In this document: piece by piece, positions 35,884 through 46,902 of the stretch | How the letters are laid out: each line of letters opens with the position of its first letter | How positions within the stretch are numbered: the first letter of the stretch is position 1 | NCBI RefSeq assembly: GCF_020536995.1 | Contig: NC_068367.1 | Coordinates: 61,947,068 to 62,011,067, forward strand | Reading direction: 5' to 3' | Length of the DNA: 64,000 nt | Source of the DNA: Dreissena polymorpha | Taxonomy: Eukaryota; Mollusca; Bivalvia; Myida; Dreissenidae | The notes under the pieces: generated by a model | The model's database searches: none | The model's input: the letters and a program-made list of their open reading frames with translations, nothing else | What the model was told of the DNA's origin: nothing | Program-made: the position numbers and the translations under genes

Positions 35884-38472
35884 ATGAAGATGAAGAGCAG
35901 CAGCCCATTTAAAAACGATAAGAAAAAGCAGTCAAGACACGATGAAAGGCCCTGTAAGCCCTCAATTTATAGCCAGGGGGTTGAACAGCCGTTGAAGAAA
36001 CAATTCAGAAGAAATGAGAGCAGTGACTCGGACAATGAATCAGCGGTGCGGGTGGAAAAGAGGCAAAAGGGAAATCACTCCAAGACTTATGATCATTTTA
36101 GGCGTCGTCGGTCACAGGATAGGGTATCAGAGGAAGACGACGACAGTGGCTCGGGAAATGAAGACGACAACAGACGGTCAGTTCGTAAACATTTCCGCTA
36201 CAGTCATGCTCCATCTGGTGGTAGGCCATCACAAAAGCCAAAGCACAGGAATCACTCCAGCGACTCCAGTTCGAGATCAGGGTCAAGACACGGTGTTTCA
36301 AGGAGGCGGCATCGTCATGTACAAGGTCGTCACAGGGCAAGGTCATCACAATCAAGGTTATATTACAGTTCCAGTTCAGAATCTGATAGTTTATCAGAGA
36401 ATGAATATCACTCTAGAGTCCACGGTGATCCAAGGAGGCAGCCAAAGAACCTACGATATGATGGACGAACCAGTTGGCTGTCATTCAAGCAAAAGTTCAA
36501 CAGCTATCGGAAAGTCTACAAATGGTCTGATCATGAATGCCGTGATTACCTGAACTGGTGCCTCGAGGGGAAGGCTCTCGATTACTTCACTATCGAGACG
36601 CATATGGGAGAAAGTTTTTCTTTCCGTGACATTATGCGAAAGATGGAAAGGCGCTTTGGTTCAAAGGAACTACCTGAGACAAGTAGAGCTAAGTTCCAGC
36701 AGGCTACACAGCAACCGGAGGAATCGTTAGAAGATTGGGCGGATAGAGTGTTAACTCTGGCAATACCTGCTTTTAGGGACCTTCCAGATCAGTTTGGTCA
36801 AAGGGAGGCAGTTTCAAAGTTCTGTCAAGGTTGTATTGACAGTGAAGCAGGGAAACACGCCTGTTTTGAACGACCACGATCTATTCAGCATGCTGTTGAT
36901 CTGGTACGACACCATCAGTATGCCACTCAAGTGGTGGATGGCAAGAAGGCTAAGCAATATGATCAAGAAATAGCGGTCAATGCGGTTCAGTCCCCGTGTG
37001 ATGTGAGATTAGAAAAACTGAAAAAGGCGATCGAGCAGCTGACTTGTAAGTTTGAAGATAGTTTAGCATCAAACAGTGCAAGAAATAACGAGGATATGAC
37101 GTTCCCACAGAGGACTTTCAGATGTTTTCATTGTAATGGCAGGGACCATATAAAAAAGAATTGTAAGGTGTACCAGGAATCCCTTAAATCAACGTCTGAA
37201 GGTCAAGTGGCTGAAAAGAGTCCACAGAAGACTAAACTCCAAAGGGCCGGTAGCGAAGGCCAGGCACCGCAGCCCGATGTAGCAAGAGGCCATTTGTTAG
37301 TGCCGGTTGAAGTGCAGCAGGATGCTTCATCTGGATTGGCGGCTGAAAAGGAAGGGGGCAAATCCGTGTCAGCAAGTGGAGTGGAGACCACAGCAGTCAT
37401 GGTTGTGACGGCAGGGTCTTCGTATGTGAATATGTTGATAGGAGACCGTCAGGTTAGGGCTCGGGTAGACTCTGGAGCGGATAAATCTATACTGTCTTCA
37501 GCAGTCTATGACCAGTTAGAGCTGAAACCAGGCAAGGTCAGGGAAATCAACATGCAGCTTGCTGATAAGAATTCGGTTCTCAAAAGATTTGTGACACAGC
37601 CTTTACACGTACAGCTTGGAAAGCAGTCTTCCAGGGAAGGGGTATGTGTAGCGCCAATCAGTGATGAGATGTTGCTGGGACATGACCTGCTGCGGCACTT
37701 CAAGGCATTGATTGATCTGCACTCGGACTGCCTTTTAATCAATGGTGAAAGTATACCTTTGAATACAACATTCAGAGATAAACCGGTGGTAGCAAAAGTT
37801 ATCATGTTCAAACGAACAGTGGACATAGGTCCGGATCCGGATATCCTGTCAGGAACGCCAATTCCGAGAAAGGGTCATAAAAAGTCATCGACGGCAGTTT
37901 GCCCGATGGATGTCAGTTCTTCCAGCGGTGACAAGGTAGAAGCTACTGTTAGGGTCCAAGAGTGTCACTTCTCGGACAAGAAGGCAGGAGGTCATACCGA
38001 GTCCTGGGCGGTTGGATGTCTACCTTTGGTAGGGGTCGAGGGCGATCAGTCCGAGGATACAAGTCCTGTTCGGAGTCGCACGACCACCAGAAGAGACGGG
38101 GTCGAGGGCGACCAGTCCGAGGATACAAGTCCTTTACGGAGTCGCACGACCACAAGAAGGGACAGTTTGTCCCAGATCCAGAAGAGCTTGGAGAGCCAGC
38201 GCCAGGTGGATAGGTGTACAAGAAACCACACCTGTCGTGTCCCTGGGTGTGACAGCGTGGTGGTTAAATTTGAAAAGGTCCATGCGCCAACAGTTTACGA
38301 TAGACAGTTGGCCGATCCAAGCGGCCAGTTAGCTCATGTTTTCAATCGAATGGAATCGGCTAGTCAGCCTGATTTATATCCGTGGGATCCGGGGGGCGAG
38401 CCGTTCACTCAGTCGTGTCGATTGTTGGCTGGAAGTTTTTCCCAACACCCACTTTTGTTACAACAGGAGTGA
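35884..38472 (+). CDS. Gag-protease ORF of the LTR element (fossil)
   Basis: A single ORF of 862 codons. The first 170 or so residues are Arg/Ser-rich and charged. A Gag capsid-like region follows from about residue 190 (RTSWLSFKQKFNSYRKVYKW, then GKALDYF). One CCHC zinc knuckle is at about 415-428 (CFHCNGRDHIKKNC). A retropepsin-type aspartic protease motif (RVDSGADKSIL) is near 529, with LGHDLL further on. Near residues 717-760 a 22-residue unit (beginning GVEGDQSEDTSP) is repeated twice in tandem. The ORF reads through without interruption. It is described as part of an incomplete element. Confidence 0.85.
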   Translation: MKMKSSSPFKNDKKKQSRHDERPCKPSIYSQGVEQPLKKQFRRNESSDSDNESAVRVEKRQKGNHSKTYDHFRRRRSQDRVSEEDDDSGSGNEDDNRRSVRKHFRYSHAPSGGRPSQKPKHRNHSSDSSSRSGSRHGVSRRRHRHVQGRHRARSSQSRLYYSSSSESDSLSENEYHSRVHGDPRRQPKNLRYDGRTSWLSFKQKFNSYRKVYKWSDHECRDYLNWCLEGKALDYFTIETHMGESFSFRDIMRKMERRFGSKELPETSRAKFQQATQQPEESLEDWADRVLTLAIPAFRDLPDQFGQREAVSKFCQGCIDSEAGKHACFERPRSIQHAVDLVRHHQYATQVVDGKKAKQYDQEIAVNAVQSPCDVRLEKLKKAIEQLTCKFEDSLASNSARNNEDMTFPQRTFRCFHCNGRDHIKKNCKVYQESLKSTSEGQVAEKSPQKTKLQRAGSEGQAPQPDVARGHLLVPVEVQQDASSGLAAEKEGGKSVSASGVETTAVMVVTAGSSYVNMLIGDRQVRARVDSGADKSILSSAVYDQLELKPGKVREINMQLADKNSVLKRFVTQPLHVQLGKQSSREGVCVAPISDEMLLGHDLLRHFKALIDLHSDCLLINGESIPLNTTFRDKPVVAKVIMFKRTVDIGPDPDILSGTPIPRKGHKKSSTAVCPMDVSSSSGDKVEATVRVQECHFSDKKAGGHTESWAVGCLPLVGVEGDQSEDTSPVRSRTTTRRDGVEGDQSEDTSPLRSRTTTRRDSLSQIQKSLESQRQVDRCTRNHTCRVPGCDSVVVKFEKVHAPTVYDRQLADPSGQLAHVFNRMESASQPDLYPWDPGGEPFTQSCRLLAGSFSQHPLLLQQE

Positions 38473-38796
38473 ATTCACGCTCCTTACTTCACTAGGCCCT
38501 ATCATCGATTTCCGGCGCCAACAGAAGATGGGGATGTGAGTGCGATGTTGGCGGAACCTCAGGGGGTGACAACGCAGCACATCCTGAAGGTCACCACGAG
38601 AAACGCAGTCAACCTGTCTGGTGCGATCTCCACAGGGCAGGTTGCCCTGTAGATCTACCTCGGAAATGGATGGTCCCCGATATACGCCAGTTTGGCAATC
38701 CAGGACAACAAACCACAACCAGACAAATGGCAGAATATTGTTTCGGGCGGTGGTACCTGGTCCGGGGAGCGGTTCCAACAATAAAGACAGGGGGAG

Positions 38797-38991
38797 TGTT
38801 GTGGCTGACCTGAAGAGTTGCGTCTGACCCATGGGAAGCGCGTTGCGCATGCGTATAGAGGAGACGCCCGGAGCCTGTCCGACTGTTAACGAACGAACAC
38901 TCAGTGCAATTAGCTTGTGATTATTGTTATTAAATCGTTATATCTTTTAGCACGTGTTAAGTTTTACCTGGATAATAGTAAAGATACATTA
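38797..38991 (+). repeat. Right LTR
   Basis: Starts TGTTGTGGCTGACCTGAAGA and is followed directly by the CAAC target repeat. A purine run precedes it. Confidence 0.9.
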
Positions 38992-39112
38992 CAACGATAA
39001 CAACGAAAGCAGTAAAAACAATACCGTGATATCCATTCTAAACACTAATGCAATTTGTTGAATGGTAAAATATGTTCAATTATAAATAATGGATCATAGA
39101 GCGTACTTCGTG

Positions 39113-39420
39113 CAGATCACACTTTTGTTTCTTAGGTTTAATGCATTATAAATCTTGATATTACTGTGATAGAGTTTGGCAGTCTCTTTTCATTTAACAA
39201 CCAGTCTGTGAGCCTTTCCCCTCACGGCCATGAGCACGTGTCTTAGAATAGGCTTTAAACTTCTTTGAATAGGCTTTGTACTTAATTCAGATCACACGTG
39301 TGTTTCTTAGGTTTAATGCATTATAAATCTTCATATCACTGTGATATAGCTTGGCAGTCTCTTTTCATTTAGCAACCAGCCTGTGAGTCTTTCCCCACAC
39401 GTGTCATGAGCACGTGTCGT
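39113..39420. repeat. Tandem duplication, 175-bp period
   Basis: CAGATCACAC then TTTCTTAGGTTTAATGCATT and TTTGGCAGTCTCTTTTCATT occur at about 39113 and again at 39288 with few differences. CATGAGCACGTGTC closes both units. No gene is involved. Confidence 0.85.
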
Positions 39421-39898
39421 CCCCTGTTTCAACAGGCACGTGCGTTTTCTACATCTTTTTATTCACCGAGAACAAGTGATATCAGCTGAATGCTAAATGC
39501 AGAAACGTTTCATATATCTTGGATATATTAGTTTATGTGATTCTTATGTAATACACGCGTTTCACGTGCGATGCGAACTTGCGTTCAACTATATGGCTGC
39601 TTTGCACGAGTGGTCAGTCTACAATCACCGTTTTATCAAATATTAAAACAAATATTTGTTCTTCGGTCAAATTGTCCTTCGAAAAGAAAAACAATATGCA
39701 AAACAAAAGCAATACCGTTCGCATACTCGCTTACTTCCATTTGCAAGAGCAGCACGAGGAAGCCACCCCGCACGTGGTCAAGAAGTTTCGTAACGTCATG
39801 GATAAATGTTAATGCAACTTCGTGTAAACGCTTTACAATATCAATATGCGGAATTTCAGGTTGATGTTTTGACCCTGTTATTAGGAAGGAGAATAATA

Positions 39899-40262
39899 TC
39901 AAAGTACTGACAGTACTGGTGTGACGATGCTTTTGAGAGGATGGATATAAAAGCATCAAGTTAAGTTTATCTACATCACCACAATCACCACAATTGTGTA
40001 TGTTGGTACGAAATAAAAATTTGGTACACAAATTTGCGAAAAAAATTTGGGTATGAAAACAAATTTGGGTACGAAAAAATATTTGGGAACAAAAAATTGG
40101 GACCGAAAATTTTTTGGGTACGAACAAAAAATTGGTAATGAAAAACAAAATTAGGTACGAAAAAAAAATTGGTTACGAAAAAAAATTGGGTACGAAAAAT
40201 TTGAGGTACGGAAAAAAAATTGGGGGAACGGGAAAGTAGTACCTGTGGGGAACTTGACCCAC
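39899..40262. repeat. GGGTACGAAAAA repeat element, longer copy
   Basis: Same start (CAAAGTACTGACAGTACTGG) and end (GTGGGGAACTTGACCCA) as 22288-22510, with more internal TTGGGTACGAAAA units. The length difference is due to unit number. Confidence 0.8.
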
Positions 40263-40479
40263 ACTCGCATATTTTCGGCCCTTTCCGTCAAACATCAGAT
40301 AAGTTCCTCGAAGGCAATAGTATGAATACACATATCGGAAGCGGTAATGCGGTCCTACCTACGCGCGTCAAAATGTAAGCGAAATATGTACACAAGTCTG
40401 TCAGGAATGATTGAATTAACGAAGAAAATCTTGTATTGATGTATTTTTTTTTGAAGAAATGTGCAGAAAATATATTAAA

Positions 40480-41014
40480 CAAGAGCTGTGTTTGTGAAAC
40501 ACAATGCCCCCTGCTGCGCAGCATTGAAGCGATATATTTTACCTTTGACCTTGAAGGATGACCTTGACCTTTCACCACTCAAAATGTGCAGCTCCATGAC
40601 ATACACATGCATGTCGAATATGGAGTTGCTATCTTCAATATTGCAAAATTTGACCTTTGACCTTGACCTTGAAGGATGACCTTGACCTTTCACCAATCAA
40701 TATGTGCAGCTCTATGAGATACGCATGCACGCCAATATTGAAAAAGTTATGGTCAATGTTAATGTTTTCGGACATACAGACAGACGCTTTATATTTGACA
40801 TTTGACCTAAAGGATGACCTTCACCTTTCACAACTGAAAATGTGCAGTTCCATGAGATGCACATGTATGCCAAATATCAAGTTACTATGTTCATTATTAA
40901 AAAAGTTATGACCATTAAAGTTTTCGGACGGACGGACAGACTTACATACTGACTGACTGACTGACTGACTGACAGTTCAACTGATATAGGCCACCCTACC
41001 GGGGGCATAAAAAG
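40480..41014. repeat. Dispersed repeat with three GACCTTGACC-rich units
   Basis: Starts AACAAGAGCTGTGTTTGTGA and ends CTACCGGGGGCATAAAAA, a pattern I recall from many bivalve intergenic repeats. Three diverged units of about 130 bp each hold GAAGGATGACCTTGACCTTT and AAATGTGCAGCTCCATGA. A GACT/GACA run precedes the end. It is dense in TGACCTTGA, the core recognised by ERR/NR5A-type nuclear receptors; whether it functions is unknown. Confidence 0.75.
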
Positions 41015-42030
41015 CAATGGCGATATTTTTTTTAGCTACATAATTGTTAATAGTTTGATATCACAAAATGAAAGTGAAAGTAGAACTGTCAAAAATGACA
41101 TCCTGTCAACGTGTTGTTTTTGCTGACACGAGAGGGCAATTACACTCAATGTGTTCACATTTTGACCATAGGCTTTGTCAATGACCTTTATAGTATGGGT
41201 AGCTTTGATATTATTTAATGCTATCATGTAACTGCATGATTGTGTATATGTTTACAATACACAAAGCATAAATAATGATATAAATATACTGATTGAGCTT
41301 ATAATAATCTGAGAACTATAGCCAGGCCAATTAAGGACTTAAAATACAATTTTGTGTCCTGATTTCATGAAGAAATGACCATGCATGTCCTAGATTTCAA
41401 ATTCAAGGCCCTGGATGACACATTGGTAGCATTACCGTTAAACTGAGACCAGGCTTATGAAATTAGTTTTAATTGAACTATCTAAGGAAATCTAAATCAG
41501 GCACTGATTTTTCTTGTTTTAGTAGTCATAGATCAGTTGTGGCCTCTGGGTAATGACCAATTTTTGCTTACTTGTCACACCCTTAAAACTTTCCACACGT
41601 CTATAATAGCAAATCTGGATTTAGGTGATCTTCAATGGTACATTTAAACTTCAGCTCTGTTACAAGAGTGCTGGTAAAGTCCAGTCACATATTTAAATCT
41701 AGGCCATGTCAAAATCAAAGTGTCAAAGACAAATGAAAGATGCGTTCATTAATTATTGTCCAGTTGTTTACTACTGCTGTAAGTTTTTACATAATATGAC
41801 TGATGAACATCATGTGAGAGAAAATTCACATTATCATTGTATATCAGGTTTAGCAGCCTTTTAGATAACAAAGTATGTTAGTGTTCAATGTCGCTTCTGG
41901 GGATCAAACCCGTAGGGCTTTTAGGAAGATACTGACATTTTCGATCCCTCGAGAGCAACCAAACCAAAAATTAAGTCAAATATTTTCGACTCGGTTTTTT
42001 GAGTCGGTTCATGAGGGATAATGGAGCTTG
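41015..42030. other. Non-coding stretch
   Basis: Contains text like AGTGTCAAAGACAAATGAAA and CTGAGACCAGGCTTATGAAA without domain-bearing ORFs. No feature supported. Confidence 0.4.
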
Positions 42031-42477
42031 ATTGGTCATTGTCGGCTCTGGTACTACTTACATGTACCCCGGGTACTCTTAAGTATACTGACATGTACCC
42101 TGGGTACTCTAAGTATACTAACATGAACCCCAGGTAAGGTAAACGTAATTGTACTCGGTCCATATTAGACTGTACCCGCGCCCAAAATCCGATGTCGTAA
42201 AACGCGCAACCGATTATCTTAAACACACTTCTCTTCAAAAAACACTGCATCAACATGCTTTTTGAGTATGTGTTCCGATAATATAGAGGCCATTCTACAG
42301 AAAATTGACATACATGTGAATATATAATTATTACAAAAAAATAGTCGACAACGACTGATTTAGGGTAAAATTTCCCGGGTACATTTTAGTATATTTAACG
42401 TACCCGGGATACATGTAAGTATACTTAAGAGTACCCGGGGTACATGTACGTAGTACCCGAGCCGACAATGAACAATC
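42031..42477. mobile_element. 447-bp TIR element with CCCGGGTAC motifs
   Basis: Ends GATTGGTCATTGTCGGCTC and the complement of GAGCCGACAATGAACAATC are inverted repeats. Inside, ACATGTACCCCGGGTACTCT and AGTATACT repeat at both ends in opposite sense. No ORF of merit. A decayed relative is at 8780-8985. Confidence 0.85.
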
Positions 42478-43326
42478 GAGCGATACTGGAAGGTGCAACA
42501 TCTCTCACGCCCCCTAGCATCGCCTTTAGCAGTATTCAATTCTCAACAGGAAAGTGCTGGAGTCCTTTATCCCGAGGGACAAAAAAACTGATTAATGTTC
42601 GAAATAATTAATTTGATAAATGACAATTCTATTATTTGAGCCGGGTCACAGGAAAAGCGCAGTCAAATCAGTATCCAATAAAATTATTTGTTATTGTCAG
42701 AAAAACGCTTTTAAGCAAACAACTTTCAAGCGACTGCAGGCTGATCTAGATCCAATCTAGCCACAATCGCCTTAATGTCTCTTTTACTGTGACACAGTTC
42801 ATTTAACTTTAAAATGATAAAAAGTACTAACACTAAGAAAGGGTACGAACCAGTAAAGAGTTTGAAATCAATGTTGAATTTCAGGACAGCTTGGTGATCT
42901 GCAAATCCCCGATGAAATGTTGATATCGGGTATCATAGTCATTCAATAAGTCGCAAAATGCTCGAATACAATTTATAAAGCACAATGTGACTTATATTGA
43001 TAACTAAAAATACCAGTATGCCAGTTTTGCCGTGTCAAGTTGTTACGATCCAGAAAGTCCTTCATTCACATCGAGTATATATCCTTCGAATTCCAACTAT
43101 TGTTGTCATAAGCGGAGAATTAGTGAATAAATAATTCATATATCCTAAATGACAGCTTCTAAATAGCGAAACAAGCCAATTTATGCAGTAAGAAAGTTTT
43201 GAATCGAGACTCTCAGGGGGGCGGCCATTGTTGAATGTTGAAACACGAACGACAACTCTGCTAGGAGAATGTTATCAATGACGAGCAATCTCCTACGCAG
43301 TGGCGAATGCAAAAGGGAAGTAACTG
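42478..43326. other. Non-coding stretch
   Basis: No supported exon or repeat ends. Confidence 0.4.
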
Positions 43327-43437
43327 AAAAATCGAGTTATCTCAATCGGACTGGCTCGGTCTTTTACATAGGTCGCCATTGTGATTTTTTTTTATGGTTA
43401 TGATACCTTGGACGATGCTGTTCCATCATCGTCAAAA
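43327..43437. repeat. Dispersed repeat abutting duplication copy 2
   Basis: Nearly identical to 23487-23605 for its first 57 bases (ATCTCAATCGGACTGGCTCG, CATAGGTCGCCATTGTGA), then looser. Duplication copy 2 begins immediately to its right. Confidence 0.8.
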
Positions 43438-43928
43438 AGGAGTCAATGCCAAGTTTAACATAAAAACTTGTATGCCTGACTACTTTCATGTCAATAATTC
43501 TCAAGAACTAGTCCGGCACCACTTCTCAGTGTTTAACCGGCGGGTTATACTTGAATATAGTTCATTTTAAAAGAAATAATAGAAATAGCATGCACTAGAC
43601 TATTACAATTTTGGCATGGTACCGTTTTTCAAGTCTGTAACTTTATTATCGAATTTCATAAAGCATTTTTTATAAATATTTTACCATCACAGGGTGCAGG
43701 ATCACATGATTTTGTTGGGTACCCAAGTTAACGTTAATGGATGTAAAAACGCCGGTAATTGCTGCTTTTTTCCAAATAATTTTTTATAACAAGTTTTCTT
43801 AAGAATTTCAACTAGTGCATAAAATACAGATTTTTATGCTGCCTGTGGCAATGTGTGGCAATGTGAAACACATCAGAATTACTTTATTTAATAAGCCTGT
43901 GTTTTAGCTAAAAAAAGTATATGTATAC

Positions 43929-44015
43929 TGCATGAGTATACTTCACGTGATATTTTGTCACCGATTTCAGACGTATTACATGATTCATTCTTATACATTA
44001 AGTTATCGGCACAAA
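43929..44015 (-). CDS. Kazal half-domain exon, copy 2
   Basis: Same 87-bp length, acceptor (TTTTTTCTTGCAG), donor (GTATAC) and phases as 20577-20663. It encodes VCADNLMYKNESC and then a conserved stretch to YSC. Frame and splice sites are kept in both copies, which favours real exon use, but the partner exon is unknown. Confidence 0.5.
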
Positions 44016-44634
44016 CTGCAAGAAAAAACTGTCTTTTATGCACTAAACAGTTTTGCAAATGTATTTCAATAACTTGACACATTTGCTAAAATAAAGTTCT
44101 TAACGATGTGTTTACATTCTGTCCAGCCTGTGTGTAAATCCCTGAAAACCCCGTTGATTCTGCACCCTGAGTACTATTAACCATTTGAAGAGAGTACTAT
44201 TAACCATTTGGAGACAATGTGTGGCGCACAAGTTTTGTAGCCCTTGAGAAATGTTGGCAATAGTTTAAAGGTCTCACATAAGGTAAGAGGTCACACATGT
44301 GTCTGTTGCAAATACAGGCATCTAGTTTCCCAATGTAGAAGTTTTCGCGATTAAAAGTTTTTCTCCAAAATGTTGAATTTTAGGACGCAAACATTCAAAG
44401 ATTTCCTATGTGGCGTTTTTATCAAAATGGTGGAACAAGCTCTAGCATGTGTTTCCAATTTACGAATTTTTCGAAGGTATAAGCGTTTTTCAAACTACGC
44501 ATGTTTATTATAAAAGTGTATACAAAAACTAACCATTCTGCTTAAAACGTGTACCGAATTAAAAACGGAGACAGTAACTCGAGGTATATGTTTAATGGAT
44601 CTGTGTTGGTGTGTACAAAAACACGTTTATGTCC

Positions 44635-44943
44635 TCAACACACGACGACATGAAGGGCGAAGTCATCGCATCTTGCTTTGTCAAACACGCACCTGCAAAA
44701 TCACGTGACATATGACGTGATGTGTACGCGTATATAAAAATGAAAAATATAAGCGATTGATTAACGGGCACCAACAAACACTCGAGTCAGATATGTGAAC
44801 ACGTATAAGACATTAAACATTAAGTGAACATTGGAAGCTTAAGAAAAGAACCTACTGTTAAACGAACAGGCAATGACAGATTGGCGCCTTTCTACTAATA
44901 ATAGTTGCACTACTAATATTAATAATAAGTTATAATAATGATG

Positions 44944-45003
<60 letters not shown>

Positions 45004-45646
45004 GTAATAATAATAATAAAAATTATAATAGTAATAATAAAAAATAAAATAAAAAAATAATAATAATAAATTGTTTACTGAAAAAAGGTGATGAAACAAA
45101 TATTGCATTGACAAAAAGTAATCAATTAGGAGTTCCAAATAGCAATAAATATGTTGATATGATATTTTTTCGATCCACAAGCAACTAAGATGTGTGTTTA
45201 ACTTACTGGTTAGAGTATTTTATTCTGTTTGTGCCGCAAACAGAAGTGCCATCGTTTGGGCACTCGATGGTGTCTTTATACTCGCAAAACGATATAAACA
45301 CGGGGTCCATTGTTGTTGTTGTCGGAAGGGGTTTTGTGGTGGTTTGTGTCACAAAAGTTGACTTGGTTGATGTCGTCGTGGCGATGGTTGTGGTCTTAGG
45401 CGTTAATGTCGTTGCTTTAGTGGTCGAAGTAGATGTGGAAGGCTTAGTGGTTGTAGACGTTGTCATCAAGTGTGTGGTTGTTTGTGACGTCATATGAGTG
45501 GTTAACTTCGTTGTGAGATGTGTCGGTTCGACGATAAACGGCGTCATCTCTGTGGCATTGATTTGCGGATCTAAAGTAGAAGCCATATTGCACAAAATAA
45601 CTGCTTGAGATGGTCGATGTTGTACAATTAGAAGGACGCATGTAAA
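44635..45646 (-). CDS. Secreted Thr-rich protein with C-terminal Kazal domain, copy 2 (partial)
   Basis: Exon A is 45646-45207 (440 bp, donor GTAAGT, phase 2 out) and exon B is 44692-44635 (acceptor TTTTGCAG), with the stop directly after the last Cys. The layout equals copy 1: end of a signal peptide, Thr-rich stalk, one six-Cys Kazal domain (CEYKDTIECPNDGTSVC, then KYSNQC). Differences from copy 1 cluster around Cys 2, including P1 (Asp to Asn) and P1' (Glu to Asp), while all Cys and the Tyr are kept. The first exon with the start codon was not found. Both copies keep open frames and splice sites, so both may be active paralogues. Confidence 0.7.
44940..45066. repeat. (TAA)n microsatellite in Kazal copy 2 intron
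   Basis: Matches the tract in copy 1 but differs in length and interruptions. The poly-Tyr ORF over it is an artefact. Confidence 0.95.
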
Positions 45647-45661
45647 CTATAAGTTATTTAA

Positions 45662-46328
45662 AAAAGCGTGTGCCCGTTTGAAGTAAATCACTATTTTTTT
45701 ATACTGAAAACCTTATAAATAATACGTTTCGATGTCAATGGTAATATTTGTCGTATTATTCGAATACAGCGCTAATTTTGCATTGTGCGTATTGCTAAAT
45801 ACTTATTGCGTGTTGGTAAGAGTTTTTGTGTGTGTTTGTTTCCAATACTCGACACCAGCGTTTATTATTTTTATGACGGGTGACCTTTTATAGCAATAAC
45901 GCATCACATCGTAGAGATCCCGGTCTGTTTCATACTTTGCGTGTTTGTTTATCTGCCATACACGATATAACATGTTTTATTGTTTTTATGGAGCGTTACC
46001 TTTGGAAGCCATAATGCATTACCTCGTAGCGAGTCCGGTCTATTGCAAAGGTCGTCTTTGCAGCAAGTCACGTGAAGGTCCCTTTTCGATGACACTGCAC
46101 TACGACCCACTAAGCCCGGTATGTGAACTCCATTACCATCGCATGACTACGTGTAAATGTATAATAAATTATATATGTATATAATCGATTATATGCCCAT
46201 TCGATTTTCACATTTTTATATTTTAAGCGGACCCTAGCCCCACCCCCCTCCCCAGCATGATTATGAGAACAGTCATTGAAATAATTTTGATTGCACAGCT
46301 CATTTATGGCAGTGGTATGTATACATGA
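45662..46328. other. Non-coding stretch upstream of Kazal copy 2
   Basis: Two related segments occur here (TTTTATGACGGGTGACCTTT near 45870 and TTTTTATGGAGCGTTACCTT near 45983), suggesting a local duplication of about 110 bp. No exon seen. Confidence 0.4.
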
Positions 46329-46515
46329 GTCGCGTTCTGAGAAAACTGGGCATACTGCATGTGCGTAAAGTGTCGTAAATGAAGTCTCTTCTTAGCAAAA
46401 ATCCAATTTAGGCGGAAAGTATCGTCCCTGATTAGCCTGTGCGGACTGCACAGGCTAATCAGGGACGACACTTTACGCACATGCATTATGCCCAGTTTTC
46501 TCAGAACGCGACTAA
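46329..46515. mobile_element. GATTAGCCTGTGC MITE, compact copy
   Basis: Ends GTCGCGTTCTGAGAAAACTG and its complement are nearly perfect inverted repeats. One internal hairpin (CCTGATTAGCCTGTGCGGAC and its complement) remains, so this copy is shorter than 6387-6648. Confidence 0.9.
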
Positions 46516-46902
46516 AATGTATGTAACTATGCTATGTCTCATTTAATTTTATAAGCCGCCTATTAGAAGATTCTTGGACTTGAGCAAGTGTCACCTAAAT
46601 TGTATCAATTTAAGTAAAATCATTTTTTTAAATTATTTATTTCTACATACTCAGTGTTTGCATTGCCAAATATTGAGTAGTATTTGTGTATGCAACTGAT
46701 AAATCTACCAACCGAACTCTTTGAATTGTTAAATTGCAATCGGAATGTCTCAACTGTTGAGAAATGTTGGAATCGGTATGTCTCAAATATTTAGAAAATA
46801 CACATTGAACATAGTTTATATGCATTTTTTCCTTTCGAAGAACCCTGGAGTGAGTTGTTTGAGAAGTTGGTGCATAATGTTAGTCTTTCAAGCACATTTT
46901 GA

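Larger units (their letters stand above)
34987..38991 (+). mobile_element. Young, incomplete Gypsy-type LTR retrotransposon
   Basis: Two 195-bp LTRs (34987-35181 and 38797-38991) differ at one position by eye and are flanked by the 4-bp target repeat CAAC (34983-34986, 38992-38995). A candidate primer site TGGCGACGAGG follows the left LTR. A purine run GACAGGGGGAG precedes the right LTR. The interior has a leader of about 700 bp and one long ORF for Gag and protease. No reverse transcriptase, RNase H or integrase is visible, so the element looks incomplete, with about one major break. The nearly identical LTRs imply recent insertion. The superfamily call rests on the Gag type and is inferred. 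Confidence 0.88.
43438..45661. repeat. 2.2-kb segmental duplication, copy 2
   Basis: Counterpart of 20098-22287. Gene order, splice sites and microsatellite position are conserved. Small indels include a doubled GTGTGGCAAT near 43855. Confidence 0.9.
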
